NCBI GenBank assembly: GCA_018105865.1
Contig: CM030845.1
Location: 7,894,890 to 7,958,889, forward strand
DNA length: 64,000 nucleotides
Direction of reading: 5' to 3'
From: Metaphire vulgaris
Lineage: Eukaryota > Annelida > Clitellata > Crassiclitellata > Megascolecidae
The translations under genes were made by a program, and so were the position numbers. This document shows positions 35,405 to 64,000 of the stretch, in pieces (within the stretch, counting starts at the first letter, position 1; each line of letters opens with the position of its first letter). The notes under the pieces were generated by a model. The model made no database searches and was not told where the DNA came from. It saw only the letters and a program-made list of their open reading frames with translations.

Positions 35405-37859
35405 TTATTCATCTAACTTCCCAATTTCTTCGTGGTATTCCTCATAGGTTATGCCTGGCCCCATGGACTTCTCGTCGTAGTGTTTCTCAAGAACAAACCT
35501 GCGTCCACTGTATCCACAGATGTGGTACCCCGGTTGATCCTGGAAGTTTGTAATATAAACGCTAAACTTTGAAGCATGTAGAAAATTTTTATAATTTCAT
35601 TTTTGCTATAAGTTCACGAGGTTTCATTTTTCAGTCTTCATTACTTTCAACAATAATAACATACAGTGGATCCCACTTAATCGCATACCGCTTAATTGCA
35701 TAACCCGCATAATCGCATAACAACATAAAAACCCGAACCAGTGTTTTGTGCGTACAATTAATTATCAGACATCCCGGCTATTCACATAGCCCAGTTAATC
35801 GCATAAGCAAGGCCTGTACAGCACCTATGCAATTAAGCGGGTTTCACTGTATTAAAACTAGAGGTGCACTGATAATTATAATTGGTTTCGGCCGATAAGC
35901 GGCCTATTGGCCGATAATTATATATATAATCAGTATCCGACACTGATTTATAGACTTGATTTGCCTTAGCCCTGCTGTGGTTGATGACATACTTCATACT
36001 GGCACACTGCGCTCGAGAGTCGGCTGAATAGACTTTCTGAACGGAACTTTCAGAACTGAGCAGAATGGCTGTCATTGATGATCCTGGGGTGGATGTTGCC
36101 ACTGCTGATTCTTTGGAGGACAGCACTGATGCAATTCGCATTATCATAATGCATATTGCGATCGCAGGTGGGCAGATCAGATTGTTGTTGTAATAAAAGT
36201 CTGCCCCGAAGTACCACCATGCAAAATCTTAGCATTGCATTCATTGCACACTACCTTCTTATTTTCTGCAGCGTCTATTTTTAAAAATTTCCATACCAGA
36301 CCTTTAGTGGCACTGAGCCTATTGAAAGCCATTTTAAAAATCAATAATCAGTTAATAATCGGCTGATGGCATAATCAGTGCACCTCTAATTAAAAACAAT
36401 AAACCTATCAACAATCGCCAAAAAATGTAGAAAATTTACTCATCATGTTTGGTTGTTGGTAATTTCACACTTAACACTACTTGTTGTGACAACATAGATC
36501 CAAAAAATTCAGAAACAGATATTTTTAATGAAGTAGAAACTTCACTGCAACAGTAAACTCAGCGTCAAACTCCTGCATGCCTTAATATGCCTTAGATTTT
36601 GTTAAAATTTTCTATTATTACTAAAAGTAATCGATAACGAATTTCTGTACCAAGTTTATGTAGATTCTTGGGTGTCCAAGGGGCCCTCCACCACTGACCA
36701 CGACTCGCTCAGTACAAATGACAACTGGCTGTTCTTTCACCAAATCTATTGCAAATCGTGTATTCACCTGAATCAAAGCATATCACGGTCACTGTCAATA
36801 AAAAAAACTGAAGAAAAAAAATCAATGACAGAATAAATAGCTGTCTTTTTAAAATAGCAAAGTAATGTATTTGCAATGTCACTACTTTAGTTATATCACT
36901 TTATTACAAATTACAATTTTAAAAAATTTCCTGTGCTCACATATTTGTCACAGTCCAAGTATCTTGATTTTCTGTAGTCATCTGGCTGGAAAACCTACAG
37001 CATAACACAAGATATGCTTAACTGTGAAACCAGACCAAGGTAAAATTTTGTTAACAATCAAAGAATGTTTAACAATGGAAGGTTGGTCCACTGGCTTAAT
37101 GTAAGAAATTACGAATTGAAGGGCTAGCAACTTTAAGTTTTCTTGATATCAGCTGAATCAGGGGTGGAAGATGGCAGAGTGTGCTACACGCTGGAGCGGC
37201 AGGCTGACGGAATGGGTTCAAGCCCCGTTAGCGCCCCTAGTGGCTTTTACACAGGCATTAGCGCCTTCTAAACCACTTTAAATCACGCTAAGTTTTGAAA
37301 AGAATAAGGTTTATTGGCAGACTTTCTCTCACAGCTTCTCTTTCCAACAAACAAGCATCCAATGTACTCATTCGCTATGACAACTGAGGACGTCTGTGAC
37401 AAAAACAACTGAGAAGTTTCTGCCTGGGGCCGAGACTTGCACTCAGACCGCATGATTGACAGAACAGCCAACTAATCACTAAGCTATTTCGCTCTTTCGG
37501 CTGTTTAGAATAAGGAGCCTCTCTCCGTCCGCAGAATTGCCAACAACAAAATTCAACTATCTAAATTATAACGATTCAGTTCTCGAAAATACATCGCAAA
37601 TGCCGACAAATCGAATTCTGTTCAGCTCAAACTTTTAAAACCATCACAGATGACAGTACACTAGACGAATGGCGCAAATCCAAGATGGCGTTAGAGTAAT
37701 GATGGCGCTAGAAAAATGTACCTGTCCGGTATGTGTAACAATGTCCTTTTCTTGATTTTCCGGTATCAATTCGGAAGAAAACATTCGTACTAAGCGTCCT
37801 GACAAATTTGCACGAAAGACAACCAATCCCAGTGAACGCAAATTCGCTAAATAAGCCAT
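35405..37859 (-). CDS. NDUFS6: Mitochondrial complex I subunit NDUFS6, four exons
   Basis: Accessory subunit of respiratory complex I (NADH:ubiquinone oxidoreductase) in mitochondria. Exons on the minus strand: 37722-37859, 36941-36994, 36651-36767 and 35405-35539. All introns are GT-AG and phase 0, giving 147 residues. The N-terminus is Arg-rich and amphipathic, a likely mitochondrial presequence. The family signature is clear across the joins: VTHTGQ at the exon 1 end, DDYRKSRY in exon 2, FAIDLVKEQP and GGGPLGHPRIYINL in exon 3, and CGYSGRRF in exon 4. Odd points: of the four zinc ligands of this family (Cys, His, Cys, Cys) only His96 and Cys111 are kept; the first Cys position is Val/Ser and the CGYC motif reads CGYS. 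The product runs about 29 residues past that motif, with an acidic tail, whereas the human protein ends soon after. Introns contain a SINE, a TA-flanked MITE and a hAT remnant. Confidence 0.9.
35664..35849. mobile_element. TA-flanked MITE, mariner/Tigger-like (copy 2)
   Basis: Nearly identical to 6204-6395, with the same CAGTGGATCCCACTTAAT left end and TA at each side. It lies in the last intron of NDUFS6, directly next to the hAT remnant at 35859. Confidence 0.75.
35859..36388 (-). mobile_element. hAT transposon remnant with BED zinc-finger coding
   Basis: Ends TAGAGGTGCACTGAT and ATCAGTGCACCTCTA are inverted; flanking 8-mers ATTAAAAC and ATTAAAAA match at 7 of 8. At about 36190-36320 the minus strand encodes KGLVWKFFKIDAAENKKVVC then NECNAKILHGGTSG, the BED-type zinc finger (V-W-x-F-F, C-x2-C) found at the N-terminus of hAT/ZBED transposases. 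The catalytic part is missing, so this is an internally deleted copy. It lies in NDUFS6 intron 3. Confidence 0.8.
37164..37284 (+). mobile_element. tRNA-derived SINE with LINE-like 3' hairpin
   Basis: The head has an A-box-like TGGCAGAGTGTGC (from 37172) and B-box-like GGTTCAAGCCC (37215-37225). After about 15 bases it continues with GTGGCTTTTACACAGGC and TCTAAACCACTTTAAATC, which parallels the LINE hairpin tail (GTGGTTCTCACACAGGGC ... GAACCACTTTAAACC). It lies in NDUFS6 intron 1, antisense to the gene. Confidence 0.6.
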
Positions 37860-37985
37860 TTCGGTGAATTATTTAGAAAGTTCCTTTTCTTTAAAATGAT
37901 GTTTATTCAATTATGTTCTGCTTCGATGTCTTTCACCTGCACTGCTGTCGCTACATTTTTTGAAAAAATAACGCAGTTCATTTTA

Positions 37986-37996
37986 AAATAATAATA

Positions 37997-38065
<69 letters not shown>

Positions 38066-38170
38066 TTTTATAATGTGTTTTAGGAGGTTTAAGGCTAAGC
38101 CTGTGTGAAAACCACTGGTAACAAGGTTTAAAGTGGTTCAGACCGTTCAGTAGGGACTGCCCTGTGGCAG
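37986..38170 (-). mobile_element. AAT array with two LINE 3' hairpin copies
   Basis: An AAT run (37986-38062) abuts a diverged hairpin copy ending GTGTGAAAACCACTGG (38112). A second copy, beginning AAGGTTTAAAGTGGTTCAG (38119), follows it immediately. Both are in minus orientation, so two insertions or a tandem duplication. Confidence 0.6.
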
Positions 38171-38810
38171 TCTGTCTTTTCTACAATTGACAGAAAATAA
38201 TTTTGAAAACATGTCTTCAATGTTCTTTTACTAACTTGAAAATCTAGTACAAGTAAATCTACTGGCGACTCTCAAATATCTTTTGAGCGCATAGGCCTAT
38301 ATACTTTATTCTTCTCTATTTTCTATTTTTTCTTCATGAAATCCAGTAGGCATTAGCTAAAAGAAATTATCTGTATTTCGCGATAAAAATGTATGCCTTG
38401 CATAGCGATTTTATGCAACGCTGGACATTTTCCGCGGACCCCCTAGGCTCCTACCGTCCTACGACCGTTTAGCGGGCCTCAGTGGTCCGTGGACCACAGT
38501 TTGAGAACCTCTACCTTAAGGCCATCAGCAGAACATTACATCGTTCTCGTCATAAGAATAACAAATTGAATGTCGTGATTTTGTCGCCCAGATAGGCCCT
38601 ATGCCCTATAAAAAAACAACAATTAGGCCTACGGTAAAAGCTAGCTAGTTGCCCAACGCTAAAATAGGCCTATATAGGCCTCCACTCAAGTAGAGTGTAA
38701 GCTTATGTATTTTATATAGGCCACACTTCCTCTTCAAGAGGAAGGCCTGTGCCGGTCTTCCTCTTGAGGAGGAAGATGTATCTGTTATCTATAGGCCTGT
38801 CTTGAAACAT
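38171..38810. other. Intergenic with possible hAT end
   Basis: Sequence near 38460-38515 ends in GGACCACAGTTTGAGAACCTCTA-like order, resembling the terminus of Charlie-type hAT elements. Several AGGCCTA motifs are present. An imperfect inverted repeat of CTTCCTCTT/AAGAGGAAG lies at 38727-38775. Confidence 0.4.
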
Positions 38811-38903
38811 TGTGGTTCTCACACAGGGCAGACCCTCCTGCGTGAACCACTTTAAACTTTGCTCTTGTTATTACTATTTATATTATTATTATTATTATTA
38901 GGC
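38811..38903 (+). mobile_element. LINE 3' hairpin copy with TTA tail
   Basis: Plus-strand GTGGTTCTCACACAGGGCAG then GTGAACCACTTTAAACTTTG, then a TTA-triplet tail. The canonical 5'-to-3' order of the family is seen here directly. Confidence 0.7.
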
Positions 38904-39902
38904 CTATGACATAAGTAATGCATTGAACTCCGTGAGTTTGCCTCCTAGATATAAAGGCAGAATATAGTCCCTAATGGCTAATCATTCAAAAAACGGTTCG
39001 TGCGAACAGGGACGAACCGGCTCCATTAGCCTACACCTCTGCGAGCGGGTAGAAAATACTTCTGAGTGGCTTGACTTATCCCCTCCCCAATACACAAAAT
39101 GTTTGTCACTCCACCACAAAGTATTGCTGTCATCCAGTTCAAACTGCATAATCCCGTTAGTCTGCTGTCAAGACCAGATACTTCGGCCGAGCTACGATTC
39201 GAGAACTGTAATGGAATCTAATCAAAGGCGCATGTTTCGTATTTTTATTTTGCTTTATCTGTAGGCCTATAGGTCTTAACGAAATTCGATTGCTAGTCCC
39301 CTACAGTCCTACTTATGCCTCCGTGTCCTTTTGACCTAAATGTTCCGACTAAACCAGTTCGTATAGGCCTACTGAGCTACAGAGACGTCATTTCACTGTT
39401 TTTCAGGGGGGGGGAACACTTTCGACCTGACAAGTTGCAAGTTTGCGAAAAAGCTGACGACCTTTTTTTGCTAGTCAGCCAATTTTCAAGGTTAGTTACT
39501 TAGTTACTTCAAATTACTCGACATCATCAACATTCCTTTAGGGCGTGTAAAATCATCTAAATAACACAAACATTGGCAAAAAATTGTTTTCCCTCAAAAT
39601 CAGGGGGGCAAATGCCCCTGCCCCCCCAATGACGTTCCTGCTGAGCTATGCAGAGGTGCATAGGCAGCGTTGCAATAAAACTGTTATAGAGTCGGATACT
39701 TGTTGTCAGTTTAATTTGTCGTTGAATTCAATTGTGCAAATATCCATTTTACACGTAACATATAGGCCTATATCAGACCGCTAAATAAATGGGAGAGCTA
39801 CATAAGATTGATCACTAGGCCTATCTCCTGCATTGTAATATTAGAACATCTAACCTGATTACGGTGAACGGCAGGCCTGGGATGTTGGTGCAATGGTTGG
39901 AT

Positions 39903-39934
<32 letters not shown>

Positions 39935-41119
39935 AAATTAGTCATTAGAGTCTATTTTGAGGTATTCTTGTCTAGGCCTACAATATGATGTTCTATTAAC
40001 TGAATATTCTAGTAAAATATTAACTTTTAATTTGACTACTTCTCGGGTTTCTTTTTTGTTTATTATTCTCTTGTATATTTAGACTAAAATTATAGTCTTG
40101 TGAATATTCTGTGAATTTTCTTCGTCTTATTTTAAATTCAATTAATGTCATTTATTGTATTTGATGTCAGACATGACTATGCCTATGTCAAGTTGAGTTG
40201 AAATAAACCTCAGTTCAGTATTGGCGTCCCTGTCTTTGTCTGTCCACGTGCATCCTCATGACAGTCTGCCTGCCTGCTTGGACCGAACACAGGATCCCAA
40301 TCAATTTCTGTTGCATTAATGGGAATATAAGCAAAGTCCCGGAAAACTGCCAGTAATTTTCTGGTCTAATAAGGCAGCAGGTCAGAATTTGACGCATATT
40401 GTGAAACAATTCATTCAAGAATTCAAGATGCCGGCCAACAATGAACTAACTGTCTTCGGTGCGTGGCATAGCCTACTGTACATAGGCGTAAACTTGGAAG
40501 AAAAATTAAGGGCCCAAACCCATACCTTTCCCCTTCTCTAGCCTAGTTTCTCAAAAATGCGGGGTTGGGAGCGGCCACACAAAAGGGTGTGCTAATATTT
40601 GGAAACCTTTGTCGGATATGAACCAAAATTGCGAGTTCGGCATCGGTTAGTGGTTACACGCACGAACAGAACGGATGAGTTTTGCCCCTTCGTAAACCTT
40701 TCTGCAATAAAGTCAAACACATCTGATATTTTAATCGATGCCCTGACTAAGTAAACAAACGCCCTGCGTCAGCGAGTTCGATTTTTGTGACCAACATTTC
40801 TTCTACGAATTCCTCTATATATACGACGTTTTTTCTCCGTCAATGCTCGCGATTTCAAGTACCTGTACTTCCAAAGCAGCGCATTTAGGCCTACGGTGGT
40901 ATAGGCCTACTGTAAATCTCTGCGGAGACCGACTGTGTTTCTCTTATTTGCAAAACGCCGAACGAACGGTCACATCAAATAGGCTACAGCCGGTTCTAAC
41001 TGGTCGCAAACGAAAGATTTATCGGGTTGTTGTGAAACGGAAGGCTGGGCCATATGCAAAAGCTGTGCACACTGGATCAGTTCACGTCCGCAATATTCAA
41101 CTTCCGGTACACCGGTAGG
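38904..41119. other. Intergenic, no gene recognised
   Basis: AT-rich with a CTG array (39908-39934) and many AGGCCTA motifs. A GACAAG...CGACC-type motif near 39428-39475 suggests another decayed MITE. No frame exceeds about 96 codons and none is recognisable. Confidence 0.5.
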
Positions 41120-41300
41120 CAGGGGCGTAGCCAGGAATTTGATTTGGAGAGAGAGAGGTATAATTTATAATGCGATTTGGGGAGAGTATAAATCTTTAAA
41201 AACTTTGAAACTCTTAAAAACACATTAAAAACTTTAAGGTAGCCTGATTTTTTGGAGGGGGTGTATATATACCTATATACCCCAAGTCGCTACGCCCCTG
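41120..41300. mobile_element. hAT-type MITE, CAGGGGCGTAGC family (copy 4)
   Basis: Ends CAGGGGCGTAGC / GCTACGCCCCTG; flanking 8-mers CCGGTAGG and CTGGTATA are only 5 of 8 alike, so an older insertion than the others. Confidence 0.8.
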
Positions 41301-42074
41301 CTGGTATAGGGCCTACCTATAAGTTGTTGAAATCTGGTTGAGAGTTCGGTGGCAAGTGTCTCTGGGTTCCCCTAGGGCCTAGGCCTAGATCCGCCTCCGT
41401 TTAATTGAGTTTAAATAATAAATATGGCGACGGCGAGATAGCTAGCTATAGTGGTAGGGCCTAACGGTAGTCGTAAACTTCCAGACTACTTCTAATTTCA
41501 GCGGTCTGCGGCTGGCTGCGTGCGTTTGGCGAATACGTGAGAAAAACGAGAGAGTTCAACGCGTGCTTCGAATTTGTCTCGCTTTTTTGCGTCGGTCGCC
41601 TCATGCATGCACGCGGGAATTGACTTTTGGCGACAAACAGACGTCTGTTGTTCGCGACGTCCGCTGAGTACTAAGACCGCAGTCACACGAGCAGACGCTA
41701 AACGTTCGGTCACACAATGTCAACGGAGGTCGTCGGTGGTCGTATTGCGGCGTCTGAGAAAGCGGGTGGGGGAAGGGGAAGGGGTCGGAAAAGGAAAAGA
41801 GCAGACGTCGAGAACTCGAGTCTCGAGCGAAGGCGCGGAGGTCGGAATCACGTGACATGCATGTAAGGTGGCTGGAGCATAGGCTATACCTGCACATGAC
41901 GTATAATTTTCTGCGAACCTGCAACTGACGTCCGACTCACTCTGCGATTCGCTCATTATCAATTATGTACTGCTCTCGAATGATACGATATTTATATGCA
42001 ATATTATGCATACGTGGGCCCTATAGGTGAGTATGAGCAGCGTACGACTATGACATACAGTAACAGTGTGATAT

Positions 42075-42353
<279 letters not shown>

Positions 42354-42910
42354 GCATGACTGTCGAGTGACACCACATATCGGCATCGGGGCGTTCGCGC
42401 TCAGTGACAGCCTGGCTACGAGACGTGTCGGTGTTTTAATAACTGTGGTCGTTCGGTTCGTTCGAGCAACGAGTAGATGGGTCGACGGCACATTTAGAGA
42501 CAGACCACACAGAAGCAATACTTACACGCTGTTGAGAATGACTTGGGAGCCAAAAGAACACAGAAAAACAAACACAGCTCCAGAGACGACGTGTCCTTGT
42601 CTCCATCCGTTCAGTGACGGCCGCGCAAATGGCGTGGCTGTTGTCATAGCAACGCTTTAGAAACGATAGTCTTTCAATGTAATCTGATCTATTGGATTTC
42701 AGTATCGGAATCATATATATCGGGATTTGTGGTTTTTTAAATTTGCGAACTTTGAGCGATATGACATTTCTTTGCAACGATGTTGGAAGTGAGGTAGTCT
42801 ATCATGCTATTAAAACCAGCGACATATTTCGATTCGTTTGACTGTGTAGTGCCTTGGACCGAATAAGCGCGTCTTAACGGGAGCAATCGAGCGTTATCTA
42901 AAAGAAGCGA

Positions 42911-50148
<7,238 letters not shown>

Positions 50149-50154
50149 CTCATA

Positions 50155-50226
50155 TATATATATACATACAGTATATATGCAGTATATATATATACAGTAT
50201 TTATACAGTATATATATATATATATA
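50155..50226. repeat. TA-rich tract after sFRP stop
   Basis: Interrupted TA/CAGTA sequence directly after the sFRP stop codon; no polyadenylation signal could be chosen with confidence. Confidence 0.8.
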
Positions 50227-50300
50227 CAGAGTGGCGCAAAAACCGGACTATATTAAATGCCAACCTAAATGTGACTAGTTCGGATTTTTGCGCCACCCTG
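50227..50300. mobile_element. TA-flanked palindromic MITE, mariner-like
   Basis: Ends CAGAGTGGCGCAAAAACCGG and, inverted, CAGGGTGGCGCAAAAATCCG, with TA on each side. Only 74 bases, nearly one hairpin. Confidence 0.8.
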
Positions 50301-51361
50301 TATATATATATATATATATGTGTGTGTTTTTATGACGTGTGAGTGACGTCATGATTTTCAGCATGACGTCATGATTTTTAGCAATTGCGTCCGAAATAGG
50401 CTACGTCACCTTTTCGTGACGACATCTAGCGATCATCACAGGAAGATGGATCTGAGAGCGTTCTCCTGTTAATGTCCGCAGCATGTTGTTGCGTCGAGAG
50501 ACTTTTACAGTTCTTCCCGGTTTTGGAGACGGTTCATCGTGCCGAAAAGAAAATATTACTGCCCCAAGACTTACATTACATATCGACAAATAGGGCCTGC
50601 GGACGCTTTAATATCTGAGCCGATTGACTCCGTGCAGTATCTGTGGACTCCATGGACGCGCATTCGAAACAGAAAAAATACGATCTAAATTTTACAATTA
50701 GAGTCTATTTCACTAATTTCATTAGTTTCTTTCACGTGCATGTATATATTATATCGCGTGCCTTCGATATAATGTGATAATGTCGCCATTTTCTGATATG
50801 AATGTTTCATAGGTAACATTCAGACATGAACGTGGGTTTGGTCCACCCATTAGATGGGTTGAGTCAGAAATTTCCATGTCTATGATTGGTTGAATTGCAT
50901 GGGTCAGAAAATAAGTCATGATGTAAGAAATTCAATGTATTACGGTGGGTTGGGTAAAGTAACCCTATTGCTTTTGTGGGTTTGGTCTGAATCATTATGG
51001 ATTGGGATTTTTTTAAAAATGGATCATGTTTATGTCTAGTGACATTTTCTTAGCAATATTCGACCTATCGTCAAACACACATGGATGGATTCATCGACAA
51101 TGTTTCTATAGTATTCGTGAATAGTTTAAAGGTGTTTGTCAGCTTTCAGTTGTTTTAATATTTTCCGGAAAATGTCTATTTATGTAATGTAAAAAAATAA
51201 AACACTCAAAAAGTTTATAATCTATATATTACTGTACATCGAATTCGCCAGTTGATTTGCTCTTTATTTATGAAACAAATATAATGCAGTATATTCCTTG
51301 CTGTACAGCTGTCTACTACTAATCGACATGTGCTTTCACACGGTTTAACACATACTATTAT
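50301..51361. other. Convergent intergenic region, no gene recognised
   Basis: Lies between the sFRP 3' end (+) and the tetraspanin (-). A minus frame at 50401-50589 reads NVSLGAVIFSFRHDE, faintly like a tetraspanin TM4 end, but no acceptor joins it in frame. Confidence 0.4.
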
Positions 51362-51548
51362 CAGTGGCGGCTCTAGGATTTGACAAGTGGGAGGCCGTTG
51401 GGGTGGCAACTTCTAATCATGGGGGTAACCATTTGTTGTTAGGTATGTAGTATTAAGTATAGGGTCCCAACAGGGGGGCCATAGGGGAGGCAGGCACTCA
51501 ATAGGGGCACGAGCCCCTCCCCCCGGGACCCCTGTGGAGCCGCCACTG
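51362..51548. mobile_element. hAT-type MITE, CAGTGGCGGCTC family (copy 3)
   Basis: Ends CAGTGGCGGCTC / GAGCCGCCACTG; flanking 8-mers ACTATTAT and ACTCTTAT match at 7 of 8. Confidence 0.9.
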
Positions 51549-52789
51549 ACTCTTATCAGATATAGAAATGTTGCAATTATGAAAATATAGGCCTTATAAA
51601 TTATAGCTTCAGAAAAATCATGTTTATTTCCCAGTTACTCCGAAAAATATACAAAAATAACAAGGTACATGAATTGTCATATTTTTTACATAAATCAAGT
51701 AAAATAAACGATCTTCAATAATCAGAGTATTTTCGCGAACTTTGGCAAGACTTTGTTGCGATGACAATGTGAATTTTGGTGGTCAAACTAGATGTTGATT
51801 GGTCAGCAAACTACCGTTGCCGTCGTCACAAAATCATTTCTCTTGCACCGCAATCGTAAACTTGACTTGGATGCAAAAGTGGGGGGAGGGGGTCAACACT
51901 ATACAACTTTCTTCCTTTTAAATTATTACTTTATGACGGCGGTGGTAATAAATGGTCAGTGGTCATCCCTGAGTGCACTGGAGTCAAATTTCGTCGTCGA
52001 GTCCCCCATTTGTATCAAGCAAGGGTTACTATAGCCCCGATTTGGTCCTTATCATGCGGGTTTAACCAGAGAATTGATACGAGTGCAGAAGAAATTGCGT
52101 GATCGTCTTTCATTAGTTGTTTCTGATATCTGGAGGCCTAGTGTTTTTTTTTAAAATGAGTATTATCCATGGAGTGCAGAATAAACGTTAAAATGAAACT
52201 TGCAATATAATGAAACTCACTTTAGTCTTTGAACCTGAACGAGAAACGACAGATTCGGAAACTTGCCAGTCAAGATGAGACAAAACGAAGGGACTGAATT
52301 ATAGCTATACCGAAAATGTTGATACATTGAAAATAATTCGAAATAAATTTTTCAAGTTGCTCAAAATCCTGTAACACCACATTTAGCAAGATACGATTAA
52401 AATAGGAAATGCATATCATATTCTCATTCCGTGCCTCGCAAAGAGGGGCCAGTTGAATCCCCGACGCGGGTCCAACTGTCATCTTCTGGAAGCAGACAAA
52501 TGAATTATACTAGATCTAGACTATTTCGACTGGCGTCATTTTAGTCACTGTAAAAAACAGAGAAATCTCTAGAAAACCATTCTTCTTGTTCTTGCTTCTT
52601 TTCTCCACCGGAAACAACTAGGCGATCGTGCCGACGTTTCGTATTTGCATTCCGAGACAACATGCTACGACGATTCCGATTATCTGGAACGCGATAAGAT
52701 AACAACACGAAATATAGGCTAACGGTCGTCAAAGAAACATGGCATGTCGCCGAAACATATTCAACCTGTGCCTAAATAATTCCGCCATC

Positions 52790-52792
52790 ACC

Positions 52793-52826
<34 letters not shown>

Positions 52827-52828
52827 TT

Positions 52829-52885
<57 letters not shown>

Positions 52886-53141
52886 GGGTTCCCTGTCCTG
52901 AGACAGGTTCAGGGTTTCATTGTTTCTCTTTATCTCTGCGCATTGCCTCTTCTTTGATTTCTGCATATAGGTTTTGTGAGGTTATGCATCTGTCTTCATC
53001 ATCCAGTCCAATAGCATCCTCATACGCGTCTTCCTTTTGCCATTTTCCCCTAGTATTCCTCCCTCCATATGATACCGACGCTGAGCAATATAAGCGTTTT
53101 ATTGTATTTACTGTTTTTAATGTTGTGTCGTCAAATAACAT
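52790..53141 (-). mobile_element. Probable LINE 3' remnant with ATG-triplet tail
   Basis: The minus strand has broken frames with GRNTRGKWQKEDAYED and a short Gln/Glu/Arg-rich end, then a run of GAT/ATG triplets (52808-52885). The order of basic C-terminus, stop and trinucleotide tail resembles LINE ends in this window, but no catalytic motif remains. Confidence 0.4.
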
Positions 53142-53493
53142 CAGTTTAAAGCAAATCCTGTCCTGTTGTTCACGTCATATTCAAATTAACCTGCATTATA
53201 ATCAAGAAGTAGTGATTATACAATAAGTACTGTATATGTTAATCATTATTCCAAACCCAGTGCAACATGGTGCCGTGCACCGGTCAAAATTATTCGAACA
53301 AGTGAAACAATTAACATATCATTATATATGAGAATCGCCATCTTCGATGCTGTTGGAATAGTGTCTCAAAACTTGCAAAATCGTGTTAATGATGTATACG
53401 TAGCTTTATTCCCATGTATACACTGTCAGATGACAATAATAATTATTATCGTGTCTCTGTAGAAGATAACATAAATGATAATTATAACATCAC

Positions 53494-64000
<10,507 letters not shown>

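Noticed and set aside
39908..39934. Polyglutamine/polyalanine coding tract (CTG array)
   Set aside because: No supporting exon or long frame surrounds it.
50490..50589. Minus frame NVSLGAVIFSFRHDE as the last tetraspanin exon
   Set aside because: It faintly resembles a TM4 end, but no AG puts it in phase with the TM4 exon.
52739..52966. Ile-rich and Asp-rich frames
   Set aside because: Both come from the ATC/GAT triplet tail of a LINE remnant.
53400..53461. Acceptor TCTTCTACAG as the start of the last tetraspanin exon
   Set aside because: The intron would be only about 33 bases and the peptide lacks the hydrophobic end of TM4.

Overview
The window is animal (metazoan) genomic DNA, almost certainly from a non-vertebrate. 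The recognisable genes are split by GT-AG introns, encode animal-specific families (a secreted Frizzled-related protein, a tetraspanin, a rhodopsin-class peptide receptor) and sit far apart in AT-rich DNA full of microsatellites, LINE fragments, tRNA-derived SINEs and short inverted-repeat transposons. Nothing bacterial, viral or plasmid-like was seen. The species cannot be named from this sequence; an SFRP3/4-type gene suggests a deuterostome or a lophotrochozoan-like invertebrate rather than an insect or nematode (inference).

Layout. 1-24.5 kb has no identified gene: microsatellites, a frameshifted LINE inside a Tigger-like element, a decayed endonuclease-RT LINE split by a MITE, and many MITEs, plus a few unassigned open frames that could be exons. 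24.5-25.9 kb (minus) holds an intronless FMRFamide-receptor-like GPCR. 26-35.4 kb is repeat-rich intergenic DNA. 35.4-37.9 kb (minus) is a four-exon gene for mitochondrial complex I subunit NDUFS6, reassembled here by splicing; two residues expected to bind zinc are replaced and the C-terminus is extended. 42.9-50.1 kb (plus) is a five-exon secreted Frizzled-related protein of SFRP3(FRZB)/SFRP4 type, CRD plus netrin-like domain, with an apparent GC-AG first intron. 53.5-61.1 kb (minus) is a tetraspanin with seven located exons; its TM3 exon is one base short in a T run, and its last exon was not found. The sFRP and tetraspanin genes are convergent. The genes have unrelated jobs (neuropeptide sensing, respiration, Wnt antagonism, membrane organisation) and form no operon or pathway cluster.

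Mobile elements dominate. At least eight inverted-repeat families have 8-bp flanking duplications typical of hAT transposons, many perfect. There are also three 80-bp TTAA-flanked elements (piggyBac-like), several TA-flanked mariner/Tigger-like elements, and nested insertions. A LINE family ends in a short hairpin followed by a trinucleotide run; truncated copies lie at the edge of many of the long AAT and AGT microsatellites, and one tRNA-derived SINE appears to carry the same tail.

Limits: all alignments were made by eye against remembered family patterns. Splice sites were chosen by reading-frame continuity and family fit, without transcript evidence.
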